From contig ATSW01009769.1 in the NCBI GenBank assembly GCA_000444245.1, positions 1-33,135 on the forward strand: 33,135 nucleotides of DNA, read 5' to 3'. Source of the DNA: Botryllus schlosseri (taxonomy: Eukaryota; Chordata; Ascidiacea; Stolidobranchia; Styelidae). Shown here piece after piece: positions 19,056-30,811 of the stretch. The notes under the pieces were generated by a model. The model ran no database searches, had not been told where the DNA came from, and worked only from the letters and a program-made list of their open reading frames with translations. Each line of letters begins with the position of its first letter. The stretch's first letter is position 1. The position numbers were made by a program, and so were the translations under genes.

Positions 19056-20352
19056 GTGAACATTAACAAGACTAACTGACTTACACGTGCATTCTTCACC
19101 ATGGGTTTCTACGTCCGACATGCAGCTAGAGTTCAGAGAACTTATTGACAACTTTGATCAACCATGGATGTTCCATTGAGTTCAACAGCTATTGAAGTAC
19201 ATAACGTTAACAAATTTCCTAAATACTGTTTTGGTATTTATGCTTTAAACTTGAAGTTTACATTAAATACGATATATCCCTTGTATATGTGGATGAATAC
19301 GCGATTTATGTATCGATTCAGAAATCGGGCCCGCCAAGTACTTAATTTCCCCATATCCGGCACGCCGACTTGGGCTCTGATACAGCCTATTCGGATCAAC
19401 CTATGCTTCGAGAGTGAAACACCGAATATTGTATCATAATGAAAAAAGGTGGCAATCGAAATCTCACCCATATTCTTCTCAGCGGTATCGACAAGCAAAA
19501 TGTTATGAACCACAGATTCAGGCTACCGGAACGCGTTCCTGTGATCCCGTCCCATTTTTAATTTGATATTCCCATTCAGACATTCTTCTCATTACTACGT
19601 CATAACATGTTTCGTCGCTCTACGACCTAATTGTAAATATCCGTAGCAAACATCGGTAAAACTTAAGTGTATTCCAACATCTATACCAAAACATGGTTAC
19701 ATATATGAGAAAAGAGCATGAGACATTAAATAAACACTGGAGGCGTATGGATAATTCCTAAACCGTTGACATACTGGCAGGAGACCAAAGCGTGAAACGT
19801 GGTTTGCATCTGGTAAAGTTCAAAACAGAGAACTCACCTGTTAAAAATGCAGCATGCGTGAACACTGAACATGAACGCTGCTCTCAAGAGTCAGACTCTC
19901 CAGTTGTCCCAAACATGATGTATAATTGTAGACTGTCAATAGGGCCCCGAATAGGTTGCCGATGAATGAAAGCCTGATCAGAGCAATGCCATCTCATTCT
20001 GCTGCAAAAACGGGAAACTATCGCTACGAAAACGCCATACGATGCCGTTTAAATCATTGCACCGGTAGACTTTCGGCTAGCCCATATAATCTCAAAGTCA
20101 ACATACTGCATTTGACTGGAATATGATGTATGTATTTGACTAGACTATGATAGGTATTGCGCATCTAAATATGACCGTTAGGATAAAGTATTGGTGGCGA
20201 TTTGTATCGTTTGCGACAAGTTTCGTCAGTTAAAGCGATGAAGTCATAGTCAAATGTTAACGATCTAAATTTGCCATACCGATTGCAGGACTTGCCCTAT
20301 GCCCAGTCATCAATACGAGCAACGCCAAGCAGTAAAACCGCATAAAAGCAAG
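19056..20352. other. 1.3-kb stretch without a supported gene
   Basis: Overlapping open frames on both strands at 19164-19513 (each 91 codons) are the most open part. The plus-strand one has a protein-like stretch (FPISGTPTWALIQPIRINLC) but no clear splice sites or motif, so neither is called. The rest is AT-rich and unique. Confidence 0.3.
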
Positions 20353-20390
20353 TCACATATTGTAATATTTATGTATCGAGTGCGGTTTAC

Positions 20391-20577
20391 CAAATTTACA
20401 GGGTGACACGTTTGCCCACACGGCGCCGTTGCCTCGTTTATTCAGGTCGTTTGGCAAAGATTGACTTTGCACAGTGATAACTGAGAATGATTCCAGACGG
20501 TCAACGATGACAGTGAGTTTCGCCCCAATAACAAAGGTTAAACCAAGTTTGGTTTCCGGCGAGATCCGGCGAGACAT
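20391..20577 (-). CDS. candidate first coding exon with CCAAT boxes upstream
   Basis: On the minus strand ATG at 20575-20577 opens a frame MSRRISPETKLGLTFVIGAK, then LTVIVDRLESFSVITVQSQS, then NDLNKRGNGAVWANVSPCKF. A donor TTTG/GTAAAC follows (GT at 20389-20390); without splicing the frame stops at 20353. An in-frame TAA lies two codons before the ATG, so the start is well fixed if the exon is real. The bases before the ATG (AAATA) are acceptable for initiation. The middle is hydrophobic, with one possible weak membrane or signal segment near residues 11-27. No family is recognised and no downstream exon was located on the minus strand. Confidence 0.3.
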
Positions 20578-20647
20578 TATTTATCCCTATTCGGCGCTTA
20601 CGCAGTCACTGCCTTGTTCGGTTTCGGACGATATTTTGCACCTTGAA

Positions 20648-20708
20648 ATTATTGGTCAATGGGCGTATACAATTAACGGGTTGCGACCGCTCGCTTTGAC
20701 CAATGAGT
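20648..20708 (-). promoter_or_regulatory. paired CCAAT/ATTGG boxes, possible promoter of the 20577 exon
   Basis: ATTGGTCAAT at 20651-20660 carries ATTGG on the plus strand and a weaker match on the other; GACCAAT at 20698-20704 is a second box about 40 bp away. They lie about 75 and 125 bases upstream of the minus-strand ATG at 20577. The DNA between them is GC-richer than its surroundings. NF-Y type factors bind such boxes. Promoter function is inferred from spacing only. Confidence 0.25.
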
Positions 20709-20710
20709 AA

Positions 20711-21335
20711 GATATCTTACTATCAACTGACCGAAGGAAATTCACAACAGTGTGTAAGGTGTTTATTCCGAATGATATCACACGAGAACTTTAATTATAT
20801 AAATCTGAAAACGCATACATCAAAGTGTAGCACGATACTACAGTTACAGAAGAATAAATTGTAAATGAATCCCAGATAGAATCATCGACATGTTTCTAGG
20901 CATGCCTCATAGCCGTAAGGATGGAATTTAAAGCAAAGCTCAATTTAAAACAAACATTAAAATATGACTTATGTTTAATAATTTGCGTGTTTTAAACAAA
21001 GCCCTTTAATTTTTTTTAAAAAAGTTGTATGATTATGTCATAATTGTGTAAAGACGTTCCAAAAATAAACAAGGGCCTTGTTTTAAACACGTTGTTTTAA
21101 ATTGGTTTTTGTTTCAAACACAACCCTACTAATTGCACTCCAATCATAACGCTGTAAGATTTCGACCATGCCAGGAGACTTATCGATAAGATAAACGGTA
21201 GATAAACGTCACATCTAGTTTGCAGATCATATGTAGATTATAAAATAGTCTATAATTAAATACAGATATTGAAGCGTACAGATGTTTGGTGTGACGACTG
21301 ACGAGGTTACATGTTGCTTCGCATGTAAAGCTTAC
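20711..21335. other. AT-rich stretch holding a foldback repeat
   Basis: No coding sequence. It contains the inverted repeat at 20986-21091 (listed separately) and runs of A and T. Confidence 0.3.
20986..21091. repeat. inverted repeat with 21-bp arms, probable small foldback element
   Basis: Left arm CGTGTTTTAAACAAAGCCCTT (20986-21006) pairs with right arm AAGGGCCTTGTTTTAAACACG (21071-21091) with two mismatches. Outside the arms both flanks contain TTTAAAACAA-type sequence (20944-20953 and, inverted, 21092-21103), so the symmetric unit may extend to about 20940-21125. No target duplication was resolved. Confidence 0.5.
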
Positions 21336-21524
21336 AGCTTATGCAGCTGTAAGTTCGCGTCGTCAAACAGATCGGTGTAGCGATGATACAATTTGGCGCA
21401 TTGCTTGATGAAACATATTCTCTATAATTGGCGTACAGAGCTTCATTCATATAGTCCACGGACCGCGGTCGGCTGACTGATATTGCATGCGCGGGTGTAA
21501 TTGCCGACTTTCCATTACACAAAA
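21336..21524 (-). CDS. candidate internal exon of 189 nt, phase 1-1
   Basis: On the minus strand a pyrimidine-rich acceptor (CAGTTTTCGCCTAG, AG at 21525-21526) is followed by an open frame that reads CNGKSAITPAHAISVSRPRS, then VDYMNEALYANYREYVSSSN, then APNCIIATPICLTTRTYSCI, to a donor AAGCT/GTAAGC (GT at 21334-21335). The exon is a multiple of three and starts and ends in the same phase, as cassette exons often do. Composition is protein-like but no domain is recognised. The enclosing open frame runs 21684-21307. It could be a chance frame. Confidence 0.28.
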
Positions 21525-23671
21525 CTAGGCGAAAACTGAACGTCGGCGACAATGGCGAATTCCTACAATAGGTTCCTATAAGGATATCTGAAATATCGGG
21601 ATTAGTAAAATGAATGAGAATGCAATAAAAATTGATGGCAGTGAAATTGTAAATAAGATCATTTTGACACCATAGATTCATCACCTCTGACGCAGACTTA
21701 TCGACGTGTCTTTAATTAGTAGACGCGCATGGAACCACACCAATATCAAGACAAATGAACGTAGTGGGCGATCGATAAAGATAGCGGAAGAGTGCATTTG
21801 ACCTACAACAATCCAGACAAAAATTACGAAAACACCAGGAATTATTCCACGTCATGAACGATTTATCATACGACTGCAATTCCTACCTGATCCTAAAGAG
21901 ATATGGAAGGTATAGCATTATACTGGTAGAAAACGTATTCCACAAGCTCACTTATTGCAGTTATTTAGGCATTGGGAGGAATATATAGTATATTGCATGT
22001 TACATCGTTTTGGCGTTAAAACGTCCGATAACATTATAGGCAAAACCTTGAATATACGAAATCGTAAGTTCAATTTGGAGTAAAATATCAGCATTTTGTA
22101 ACCCGAACAGCATGGAGTCCTTCAAGAGTAACAGCATAAACTATGCTTACAAACGGAGATTAAGACACAACAATGACTTGTTATGCGATGAAAGAACTGT
22201 CTTATTTTTGGTAAGATATGTTTTCGTGGCGCGCGATCCTCCATGGCTGACACAGCTTTTCAATGTCAGAATGAATGAATGATTGATTGATTGATTGATC
22301 GCCGACCGTCTATCACTATGGCGCATTCATTCGCATCAGGATGACGGCACCGGAAAAGTAGGACGATGAATTCACACACATATATATTTTGTTAGTGGTA
22401 ATCATTCTGTGCTAGTTGGTACTAATGTGCACCATGTCGGCGTCCCATTCTAATTATCCACATTTTAGTCATTCGATTAATTCACAGTCAGAAGTCTTGT
22501 CTTCTACTCCTTGTGATATAGCTTTGGAATGCTTTAAATCGATAGTTCTACTTGTAATTGAGCAGAAATTTACGGCATTACTTCAACTTTTACCTGAGTT
22601 CCAACAATGCAGTCTTTGGCGACCTCTGTATTCAAATGTAGTTGGTAACAACTATCGATCCTTGTCAAAATTATAGAATGTACCTTCTTCAGAATAATGG
22701 TTTTCACGTTTTGTGTTACGAAGAGATTCCAACACTCAAAAGAAATAGCTACAGCAATTGAAGTTCATCCGTTCACAAAAATATATTAAATAGAACCGAC
22801 ATAGTGCACAAGGGCACAGCACACAGCTGCCAAGGATCATTATATCATAGCCTACCAATAACTATACACAATAGAAATAGAAATTACTGTCAGTCATCCT
22901 GAGTTGTATCTATTCAGGCGGCATTGTCATGAAGGGGGTGTAAAAAAAGTGAATTCGTGCTAAGGATATTGGTTGACTAACGTTGTGTCAATCTGGAAAT
23001 TATCACTAAATTACCAGAGAGCATGGAATAGGGAATTAAAAACCTTTTCTATTATTACGTGATTTGATTTCACTCTTTTAAGTTCATGGCAAAAAGTGTG
23101 GGTAAGTGTCAGGTAAAGGTATATATAAGAATCGGCGAACGCCTGGCTAGAACGGCGATCAGGAAGCGTAACTGGGCGTCAACGCGTTTAAATCGCAGGT
23201 TTCTTGACTCAACAGCTTAGAGCGATATCAGCGATATTACATTTACATAGTAAATATGACGAAAGCTTTAATATTATGGAGTTCAATAATTCATTGCCAA
23301 AGCCATGGAAAATTACCCGCCAACCACCAAATTTAGGCACTAACTTGCGCCTAGTGTCCCCACTATGCGGGAAGCTATTGAACACTCTGTGGCTAATTGA
23401 CTTGTTGCGATACAACGGTCGGAGCTTTTGAAGCGCGGCTGTTGACCGTAACATCCAATGGATAGTCTCATTCCTAACTTATACGATTGAAAATAGCACC
23501 ATAATGAAAGCGATGTCAAATTTTTGAATTCCAATACACATAATGGTACTATCGAATATCATTCGACTCGAAAGAACCATCTTCATGTGATCAAGTCACA
23601 AATATGAGAAGCATATTTTAAAATACTATTGAAAAAATCTTCGAACATAAAATATGATGATGATATGATAG
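21525..23671. other. 2.1-kb stretch without a supported gene
   Basis: Mostly AT-rich and unique. It contains a short tandem run of GAAT/GATT tetranucleotides at about 22270-22299 and a TATATAAG box near 23121 without an identified gene behind it. Open frames at 22416-22676 and 23204-23454 show no recognisable motif. Confidence 0.3.
22268..22300. repeat. microsatellite, (GAAT)n then (GATT)n
   Basis: Three units of AATG followed by about five of ATTG, about 33 bp in total, with no interruption. Confidence 0.8.
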
Positions 23672-23775
23672 CAGGGCTGGGAAGTCGCATCGATTTCTAT
23701 GAGATTCCTCATTGCAACTCTGACTCCGACATCCCATTGATTTCGAAGTGTGACTCAGACTGGTTACTTCACACC
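23672..23775 (+). mobile_element. possible left-end fragment of a hAT (CAGGGCTGGGAAGTCG)
   Basis: CAGGGCTGGGAAGTCGCATC at 23672, followed by CTGACTCCGACATCCC and GTGTGACTCAGACTGG, resembles hAT ends with repeated GACTCCGACTCC. No right end was found before the next element at 23999, so this is a fragment, if it is one at all. Confidence 0.35.
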
Positions 23776-23998
23776 GGACTCTCTCATGAACCGATTCGCA
23801 ACTGTTTGCTGTCGCGTAGTCTTTACAGTAGCCTAGGCTCCGGCCCACATATAATCCGGCAGCAATATTATTTCGATAAAATTACGAAGCGTCAATTCGC
23901 TCTTGTCTTATATATTCGACTCGTTTGTCTCGTGATACTAAATTGCGGTCTCTATACAGATCTCACAGTACAGGTCTATCGGACAATACTGTGTAATA

Positions 23999-25184
23999 CA
24001 GTGATTCTCACCCGCAGGTCCGCGAAGCAATTTCAGGGGGTCCGCAAGACCTCTTAAATATTCAAAATGATTGATAATCAATTTTTTTTAAATTTGAGAA
24101 TGAATGAGGTAGTTTCGCACCGCAATTGCTAAATCTTCATGACTCGCATCATCATAATAATCGTCTGACATGAAATATCCTATTGTGCAAATTCATTTTA
24201 ATTTCCGAATTGCCAATAACCTACTGATACAAAAATGTTGCTGTTTAGAGACGTTTTGGTGGGGTTTGTGGAAAAAATTAAAATATGGAGATAGTAAGGT
24301 CAATCAGTGTGACTTCGTTAATGTTTGCGAACCCTTTTCGATTTGAAGTTGTCAGTCTCATCTAATTAGTGAACAGTCGTTTGAAATAAATATTTCTGAA
24401 GTATTTCCTCTAATTTGTCCCGATGACAGGATTGAAACCTCGACATGAAATTGATTTTTTATCCTGTGATATAGCCTACATAACCACTATTCCAGAGTAA
24501 CTTCAAGATGAAATGCTACATAAAAATGTCTAGGCTGGACGTGATATGTTCATTAATAATATGTGTCTTCATTTTCATGCCATAAATGTCGCGATCACAC
24601 CAAAAGTATCGTCGGAAGCGTTGCGCGTTAATATTGCATTAACCTCCATCCACTATTCCGTCTAACTTTTGACGAGTCTGCGCACACTCGCCAACTCACT
24701 GCGCATACCCTTGCACAACAGTGTGTAACGACTAAAAAAAGGTCATCATTTCGGATTTTTTGTGCACAACTTTGATTTTCTGTGCGCAGAGACAGTGTCA
24801 GCACTGCGCATTTGCGCACGTGCGCTGCTTAGAGGGAACATTGTCTCCATCTATCTTTGTGGAAATGGATTTTTGGCACTCTGCGCTCATATCAAATCGA
24901 AGACGTGGATTTTCAAGACACGACCACGTACTTCCAGACATACACCTGCAAAATTAGCTTTGAAATAATAAAAGTCGACCCAATTACTACATAAATAGCA
25001 TGCTGTTATTTTCAAAATAAGTCATTTTGTTGCAGTTTATCACAAGCCTACAGTTCTTATTTGCACAATAGAGATGACGGATGCACCATAATTGAGCTGA
25101 ATTTGAACTAAAACTTGAGGGGGTCCGTGAGGGTCCGAGACGGCCAAAAGGGGTCCGCGAAGCCAAAAAGGTTGAGAACCACAG
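23999..25184 (+). mobile_element. hAT, 1186 bp, with a 193-bp hAT nested inside
   Basis: Perfect 8-bp target duplication GTGTAATA at 23991-23998 and 25185-25192. Left end CAGTGATTCTCACCCGCAGG followed by TCCGCGAAGC; right end GGGGTCCGCGAAGCC...GGTTGAGAACCACAG. It is related to 9505-11602 by ends. At 24651-24843 another hAT family has inserted. Its own sequence is about 985 bp without coding capacity. Confidence 0.9.
24651..24843 (+). mobile_element. 193-bp hAT (CAATGTTCCCTCT family) nested in 23999-25184
   Basis: Flanking 8-mers CCTCCATC (24643-24650) and TCTCCATC (24844-24851) agree at 7 of 8. The right end AGAGGGAACATTG is the complement of the family's left end; the left end here, CACTATTCCGTCTAAC, is diverged. 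Inside are alternating TGCGCA-rich blocks (GAGTCTGCGCACACTCGCCA, CACTGCGCAT, TTGCGCACGTGCGC). Other copies begin at 32705 and 33058. Confidence 0.8.
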
Positions 25185-25192
25185 GTGTAATA

Positions 25193-28135
25193 AGTAACGG
25201 AATATCGTAGAACCTTCGCTAAAGCGTTTCGCTTGTTTTTGTTTGGAAATTGCAAGATTGCGGCCTGTGCATGGCCTCTACACAGTTGGAGAAGTGGTCC
25301 TTTTCCCACTTTGAGTTGGTGACCGCCGTTTTAGATGCACATGATACTTATTAAAGTGACTGATATTATAGCGCCGAATGAACAACATCATTCTCTACGA
25401 TTACCCCTGACGAGTGTCGTCGGCCGAAAATATTTGTGTTTATTTAAATATGAATATACTATGTTCAATCGTATATTGAAGTTCGGTACCTCCAAGTTTC
25501 TCACCAAATTTCATTCAAGTAAGTGTAAAGTATATTTATATGTTGTAATCACGCTGTATAGCATATAGCATATCGGGGCGCAAAGATACTGTTTCGTGAT
25601 GGTTTACTTGTTATGAACTGGTAATATTTCCCATGGCTTTGTTATATTGACTATTATTCATAATTGACGGATAACATCGAAGATAGGTCTGGTTCTGCGT
25701 ACCGAAAATCCATCGAAATTATGACCACATTTGTAATTTCGCGGTGCATCCACTCCCTATCATTTTATTAGTATTAGCGTCATGACAGCTTGGCGATGGA
25801 GGGACTACTCTCCTGTCGGGACGGGGGAGATCAAATGCATTCCGACTTTATATCAGTCATCCGCAGTTGAGCGGTGGCTATTATTTCATATTCGTTACCG
25901 AGATGATGGAATCGGGATAGCCGGCAGGTTAGTGCCGTAAATACTAGCTCATGCATATCGCATTACCTCTATACAGAGAAAAGTTTGAAGAAATAGGCAA
26001 CGTTATAAAATAAATATAGAACAAAATCCACGAACAGTACGAAGACACAGGTTAGTAATATTCAGGCATTAAATGCTTAAAAAAAACCGGACGAATAAAG
26101 TGCGATAAGGCACGGAAATCTCCATGGTCGTGGTTATTCATTGTTTATATTTCCCACGGAGATGTGCAATGAGCATGTTTTAAAATTATTACATTCGAAA
26201 CCTTAAATCAATCATACTACCATTATACCTATAGTATACTGGGACGAGAATTCGACAATGCCAATGGCAACGATAGATAAATATAATATAATCGGCTACA
26301 TGGATTGTAAATAGCAATGGTAGTGCCGCGGCGCCACGTGTTTTATGGTGGTTGATATAGAAATAACAATAGGATATAGTGTAAATAACAAATGATACAG
26401 CGAAGGTCACAATATCTAACTTATGGCAATACGAAAAGTCTATGCCAACGCGAATAATACTTTTGAATGTATGCTTGTGGGAGAAAGTATAAAGCTGCAT
26501 CTCGTGTGTGGGCGTATTGAACAAATGTGGTTACATGCTCTCCGCTGCTGCAGTTCCGCTGCAAAATGAATGATTGACATTACAGCAGCATTTTAGGTCC
26601 TATGCAGCCAAACCTTCCGAACTGAGTGAGGAAAGTCATGTACCCTCTAATCCTATGTCCTGTGAATCTCAAGGTCGCAGCCTTACAGCGAACTATAGTC
26701 GACGAGATTTGTAGATATGTATACGCGGAAGTAATATCGCGATTGTTGCATACTGCATGTATTAGACGTAAAGTACTTTCAAAATCAGGCACATATCCAA
26801 CGCGGAGATCGTATATAGACTACATTTCGTGTACAATATCGCACGATGAATATTCCAGCGTTTCTGTCTGAATGGGTTGAAAATTCGTTCTGCAAAGTCA
26901 AAATATAAATCCATCTTGATGCCTGTTGCTTTGGCTAATATACGTGATAGAACAAGGTTTATAAGTATCCAATCATTGGATTCAAGGACACGCCCACCAT
27001 ATGTTATACCGTGCTCAGGGAGATAAATACTTGATTGGTTATTAACATATCATAACTCTGCTAATGTCACGTACTACTGACAGGGTAAAGATAGCCGATT
27101 CCTCATACTCATACGCAGCGACATGATAAATTATACCTCTCGTACATCGCATCTAGCGCTAGTTCAAGCGGCCATAATTTTATGCACAGTTTCAAAGTAT
27201 AGCCGACAGGAGGCGGATATATACGGAGTAAGATATAAAGATGTATAAAATCCAATTTAATGCGGATAGCATCCGCAGGACTTACTTCGAAAATCCATAA
27301 CAAAAACTCCACACGCAACTACAATATAGTTGACATGAAATCGCCCGGAAAACCGGATTATGTCAAGTCAAGCTATTCTAACTGCTGACGTGAAATTATA
27401 CCCAATTGGATGGTAATACCGGAACCGGCATTTTGAAATAATTTGAGTAGAATTTCACTGTGAGCAAGATACTTTCCATGCGACCATAGGTATTTGAATT
27501 TCGAATTATCTCGTTGAAATTCCTGCCATCACGTATTATGTGGCAGATGATATCCAAATACAGAAGCTAAATAGAAGGCGTAACATGAACGGACTCTTGC
27601 AAGCTAAAGCAGAATGCTGTCCGATAATATCGCCATTATAAGCTAAAGTGGACGGTGTAACAAGAACCGACACTTTTTAGACAATGCAAAATATTTCCCG
27701 CCACAACGATTACTCACAACTGTTAAAAACTGCGACACTTTGTAAACGTGGGTAAACATGAAAGTGCATAAATTGATGCTTTAACGATCACCCTGGTAAA
27801 CTGCACAGTGCATATGGGTAAATTGGGCAATGGCATACTATGAATCAAAATATCCGTGTGAATAATCTCATTATGACATACAATTTCAACCCGCGGGGGA
27901 GGGATTAAGAAACGGGAAGCAAAATATACAATGCGGCGTAATATGATTCGTGTTTCGCAGCATGCGCACTGCGCAGAGATATATTTTTACCGTGCACTCA
28001 CATTGATCGCAAGATTTAACTGTTTTTGCGATCGTAAATACATCATATAAACGCTGTATATGTCGCAGAAACATATCGTTTGCGAAGCATTTCCAACGAT
28101 TGCTTGCCCGAGATCTTTTATTCTAATATCTAGAA
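25193..28135. other. 2.9-kb stretch without a supported gene
   Basis: Unique AT-rich DNA. A short piece near 25260-25320 (GCGGCCTGTGCATGGCC ... TTTGAGTTGGTGACC) resembles a hAT right end but has no partner. Open frames at 26189-26871 and 27109-27318 have no protein motif I can recognise. Confidence 0.3.
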
Positions 28136-28823
28136 GAGGGGTCACTAACACGTGGTCCGTGACCTGGTTTGAGATTTCGGACGAATGCATACTAAAGCAT
28201 TTTGAAATGCTGAAAATAATTGCCGTTAAACTTATTGCTGTTGTTATTTAAAATAAGCTGTTCGCATGTGCCCAACATCACTATATCTCACTAGCTGATA
28301 AGGCTTCGGCGATGGTAATAGCATTGCATGGAGGAAGAATCAGTGGATATGAATGGGCAGTGCATAGACATATCGCCTTGACGTGCAATGGCCCAGACAC
28401 CAATACCAAAAGCAAGACGCTTAAAAAACGACTCAAGGCGCCCTTACCACACCAGTCTTTGCTATGAGCAATAGTTTATCAGTATATGCGGTGTATAGGT
28501 AACCCCAAATTTCGATTCTTTAGTTGCTGAAAAGTTTTGTCAGGTATCGTGCGCAGCTCATAGTTCAAAATAGAATGAAAGTGATGATCATGATGNNTTG
28601 TTGTATTTGTATTTCTTCAATAACATATTATTTCTTCTGTGGTAACTATGCCCGTCGCCCATGTTAGCACAGCGTTGTACTGACGTAGAGTTATCCAAAC
28701 GCGGTTAATAAACTGCGTTGCCGANGCCCCNGCGTTGCCTATTTTTATCTCGATATTGAAGCCCGCGGCCTCTNGGAATTTTGAAAAGTGGCCCGCGACC
28801 CNTTTTGAGTTGGCGACCCCCTG
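28136..28823. mobile_element. probable hAT with poorly assembled right end
   Basis: The left end GAGGGGTCACTAACACGTGG, then TCCGTGACC, matches in inverse the right end GTGGCCCGCGACC...GAGTTGGCGACCCCCTG. This is the common hAT layout with GGGGTCGCCAAC ends and a GCGGGTCGCGGGCC block. The right side contains at least eight N bases (28596-28853), and no target duplication can be read, so ends are provisional. The two ends could also come from different copies. Confidence 0.4.
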
Positions 28824-29004
28824 GGTCACCCNTACTCCCGTCGTTAACCTNCNGCCGTTAACCCGTACCTATGTTGAATTTCCTTACCTTGACATTCAGA
28901 GCACTATCGGTAGAGTTTCTGCTGAAAAATATAACTCTGAATGCCAAAGTTGAGAAATTTTGCAACGGACGGATAAACGACGGGAGCAATGGGTAGCTAT
29001 TCTC

Positions 29005-30035
29005 ATCATAATCATTGGTTTATTAGCAATTTTATCAGTTCAGTACACCACAGAAATGCGATACAACGAAAGATAGGAAGGTGTTGAAGCGACTTGGAGT
29101 AGTCTATGAAATCGGACACCCACCTTGGCCTAGGCGATGTAAAGAGGAGGCATGCACACTGAATGAAAAGTAAAGAAGATAAAATAGAAAAAAGCAAGCG
29201 ACAAAATGAGGTGGCATGTCATGGAAGGCGAGCTCGATAGGTCAGTCGTGATCCGGTAATCTTGGGGATGGATTAGTATTCATTTAGTAGTAATTGCTTG
29301 TATTTCGACTTGAATGTGGACATGCTCGTCGACTGTCGGATAGCCGGCGGAATACTGTTCCACACATCAGGCCAGGCATATTTGACGGAGCGATGATCTT
29401 TTCGGTCGATCATATGATATTTGGACGGCGTGGACGCGCGTGTGTTGTACTTATGCGCTTTTGATTCCTAGGTAAAAAAAGTCATTGAAATATTCCGGGC
29501 AACGACCGCAGTGGAACTGATACATAAACTTGGCGATTTCTAGTTTTCGCACATCTTCTATGTTTAGGACACCGAATCTCTTCAGCAGCGACTTGTTGGA
29601 TGGACCAACAGGCGCCTATGGGGCTCTAGCTATGATACGGAGTACCTTATGTTATAGTTTTTGCAGTGGCTCGAGTGCAGTTTTATTGCCAGCCCCCTAG
29701 CAAAGGATGCCATATTGTAACTTCGATTGGATTAGGGATTTAAAGAGTATCAGAAGAACCCAGGCTGGCATGAAGCGTCCAAGGCTGTAGAACAGGCCGC
29801 ACTTCAGTGATAATTTAGTGTCTAGGGACTTAATATGACTCTTCCAGGACATGTCCGAGTCCAATAAAACCCCGAGCTATTAGTCATTTTCTGTGTTGGA
29901 AACGGGCTGACCAGCGATGTTAACTGTTAGGTTATTTTTTTTATTTCTCATTGTTATATACCCAAGGAACAGCTCTTGGTTTCAAATAGGTTGTTGCAAA
30001 TTGACATATAGTCTTCAGGGGTAGTGATGAATATA
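29005..30035 (-). pseudogene. 3' part of a decayed LINE (non-LTR retrotransposon), RT C-terminus
   Basis: Reading the minus strand, pieces of a reverse transcriptase C-terminal part are clear: NLTVNIAGQPVSNTEND near 29890-29940, LGVLLDSDMSWKSHIKSLDT near 29820-29885, then FKSLIQSKLQYGILC near 29705-29750. Further on come KSLLKRFGVLNIEDVRKLEI and AKFMYQFHCG near 29520-29610. In another frame the typical tail follows: SVKYAWPDVWNSIPPAIRQS and then FKSKYKQLLLNEY, with a stop at 29273-29275. These match the LGV..D..LSW..HI, Y..L..PxLxYG, LxxLxxLxI and WNxLPxxIR signatures of jockey/CR1-like LINEs. At least three in-frame stops and two frame changes break it. An AATAAA (minus strand, 29019-29024) and a TGATTATGATGAGA-like tail mark the 3' end near 29005. 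The 5' part is missing, as usual for LINE copies. Confidence 0.8.
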
Positions 30036-30687
30036 TGTTGAGCTTAACAAGGTGTGTTGAGTCAAAAAAGTATGGGAACCATCGGTTTACCGTATTCCAA
30101 ACTTAAGCATATCCATGTACAAATGAAGTGTACTATTGGGATGGCGATTTCCCCACCTTACAGTCAAAAAACCAAACTGAAAATGCTATGGAAAATTGTC
30201 TTTGTAACCAGCTTTCATATGATACCCTACTCGCTTGAATATACTTATAAGGTTTTGCTCAATTCGCATTTTAAATTGTGTAACGCTTGACCGATTTCAG
30301 ACCATCGACCATGTTTCGCCTCAATTTAACCTTTAACACTACACCGCATGGCATTCAATACCACATGGGAATATAGACCAATATACTAGCTACACAGAAA
30401 ACCCAGTGCCAAATCTCAACTGTAATCCAACATCTGTGTACATCTTTTTGAATTTTACATTGATAAACCTGAATGCTGCAGAGCTGAAATGAGCAGAAAA
30501 TCGTCAATTTTTCAAAATGACATAACTTTTGACCCCGGGGATCAATTTTCCTCAAATAAACTTTATTGTGTTCGAAATTAACTCATCTATGCATAAACCA
30601 AATTTCAGAAGATTTGGGAATGTGGTGGTTCCAACTTTTGTTGTCCAGGTTGGGAATGGCCCACATGTGCGAATGAAAAAATTTGCA
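30036..30687. other. stretch without a recognisable gene
   Basis: AT-rich unique DNA between the LINE fragment and the minisatellite. Open frames on both strands are short and without motif. Confidence 0.3.
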
Positions 30688-30811
30688 GTGCGAATGACGA
30701 ACATGGTGCGAACGGTGCGAATGAAAATCCCGGATGAGTGCGAATGACGAAGGTGGTGCGAACGGTGCGAATGAAAATCGCGGATGAGTGCGAATGAAAA
30801 TCGTGAATAAT
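30688..30811. repeat. minisatellite with 50-bp unit
   Basis: Unit 1 (30688-30737) and unit 2 (30738-30787) differ at only three positions; a partial third starts at 30788. Each unit is itself built from the short word GTGCGAATGA/GTGCGAACG, which also appears upstream at 30667. The open frames across it are products of the repeat. Confidence 0.9.

Noticed and set aside
18459-19059. Open frames of 125-130 codons on both strands
   Set aside because: They lie in the right half of the 17669 hAT and cross its terminus; they reflect transposon sequence and not a gene.
23119-23130. TATATAAG box followed by GC-richer DNA
   Set aside because: In AT-rich DNA such boxes are common, and no coding exon or start context follows.
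25260-25330. Fragment resembling a hAT right end (GAGTTGGTGACC)
   Set aside because: No left partner or target duplication; similarity to the 28136 element's right end is partial, so it is only mentioned in the region note.
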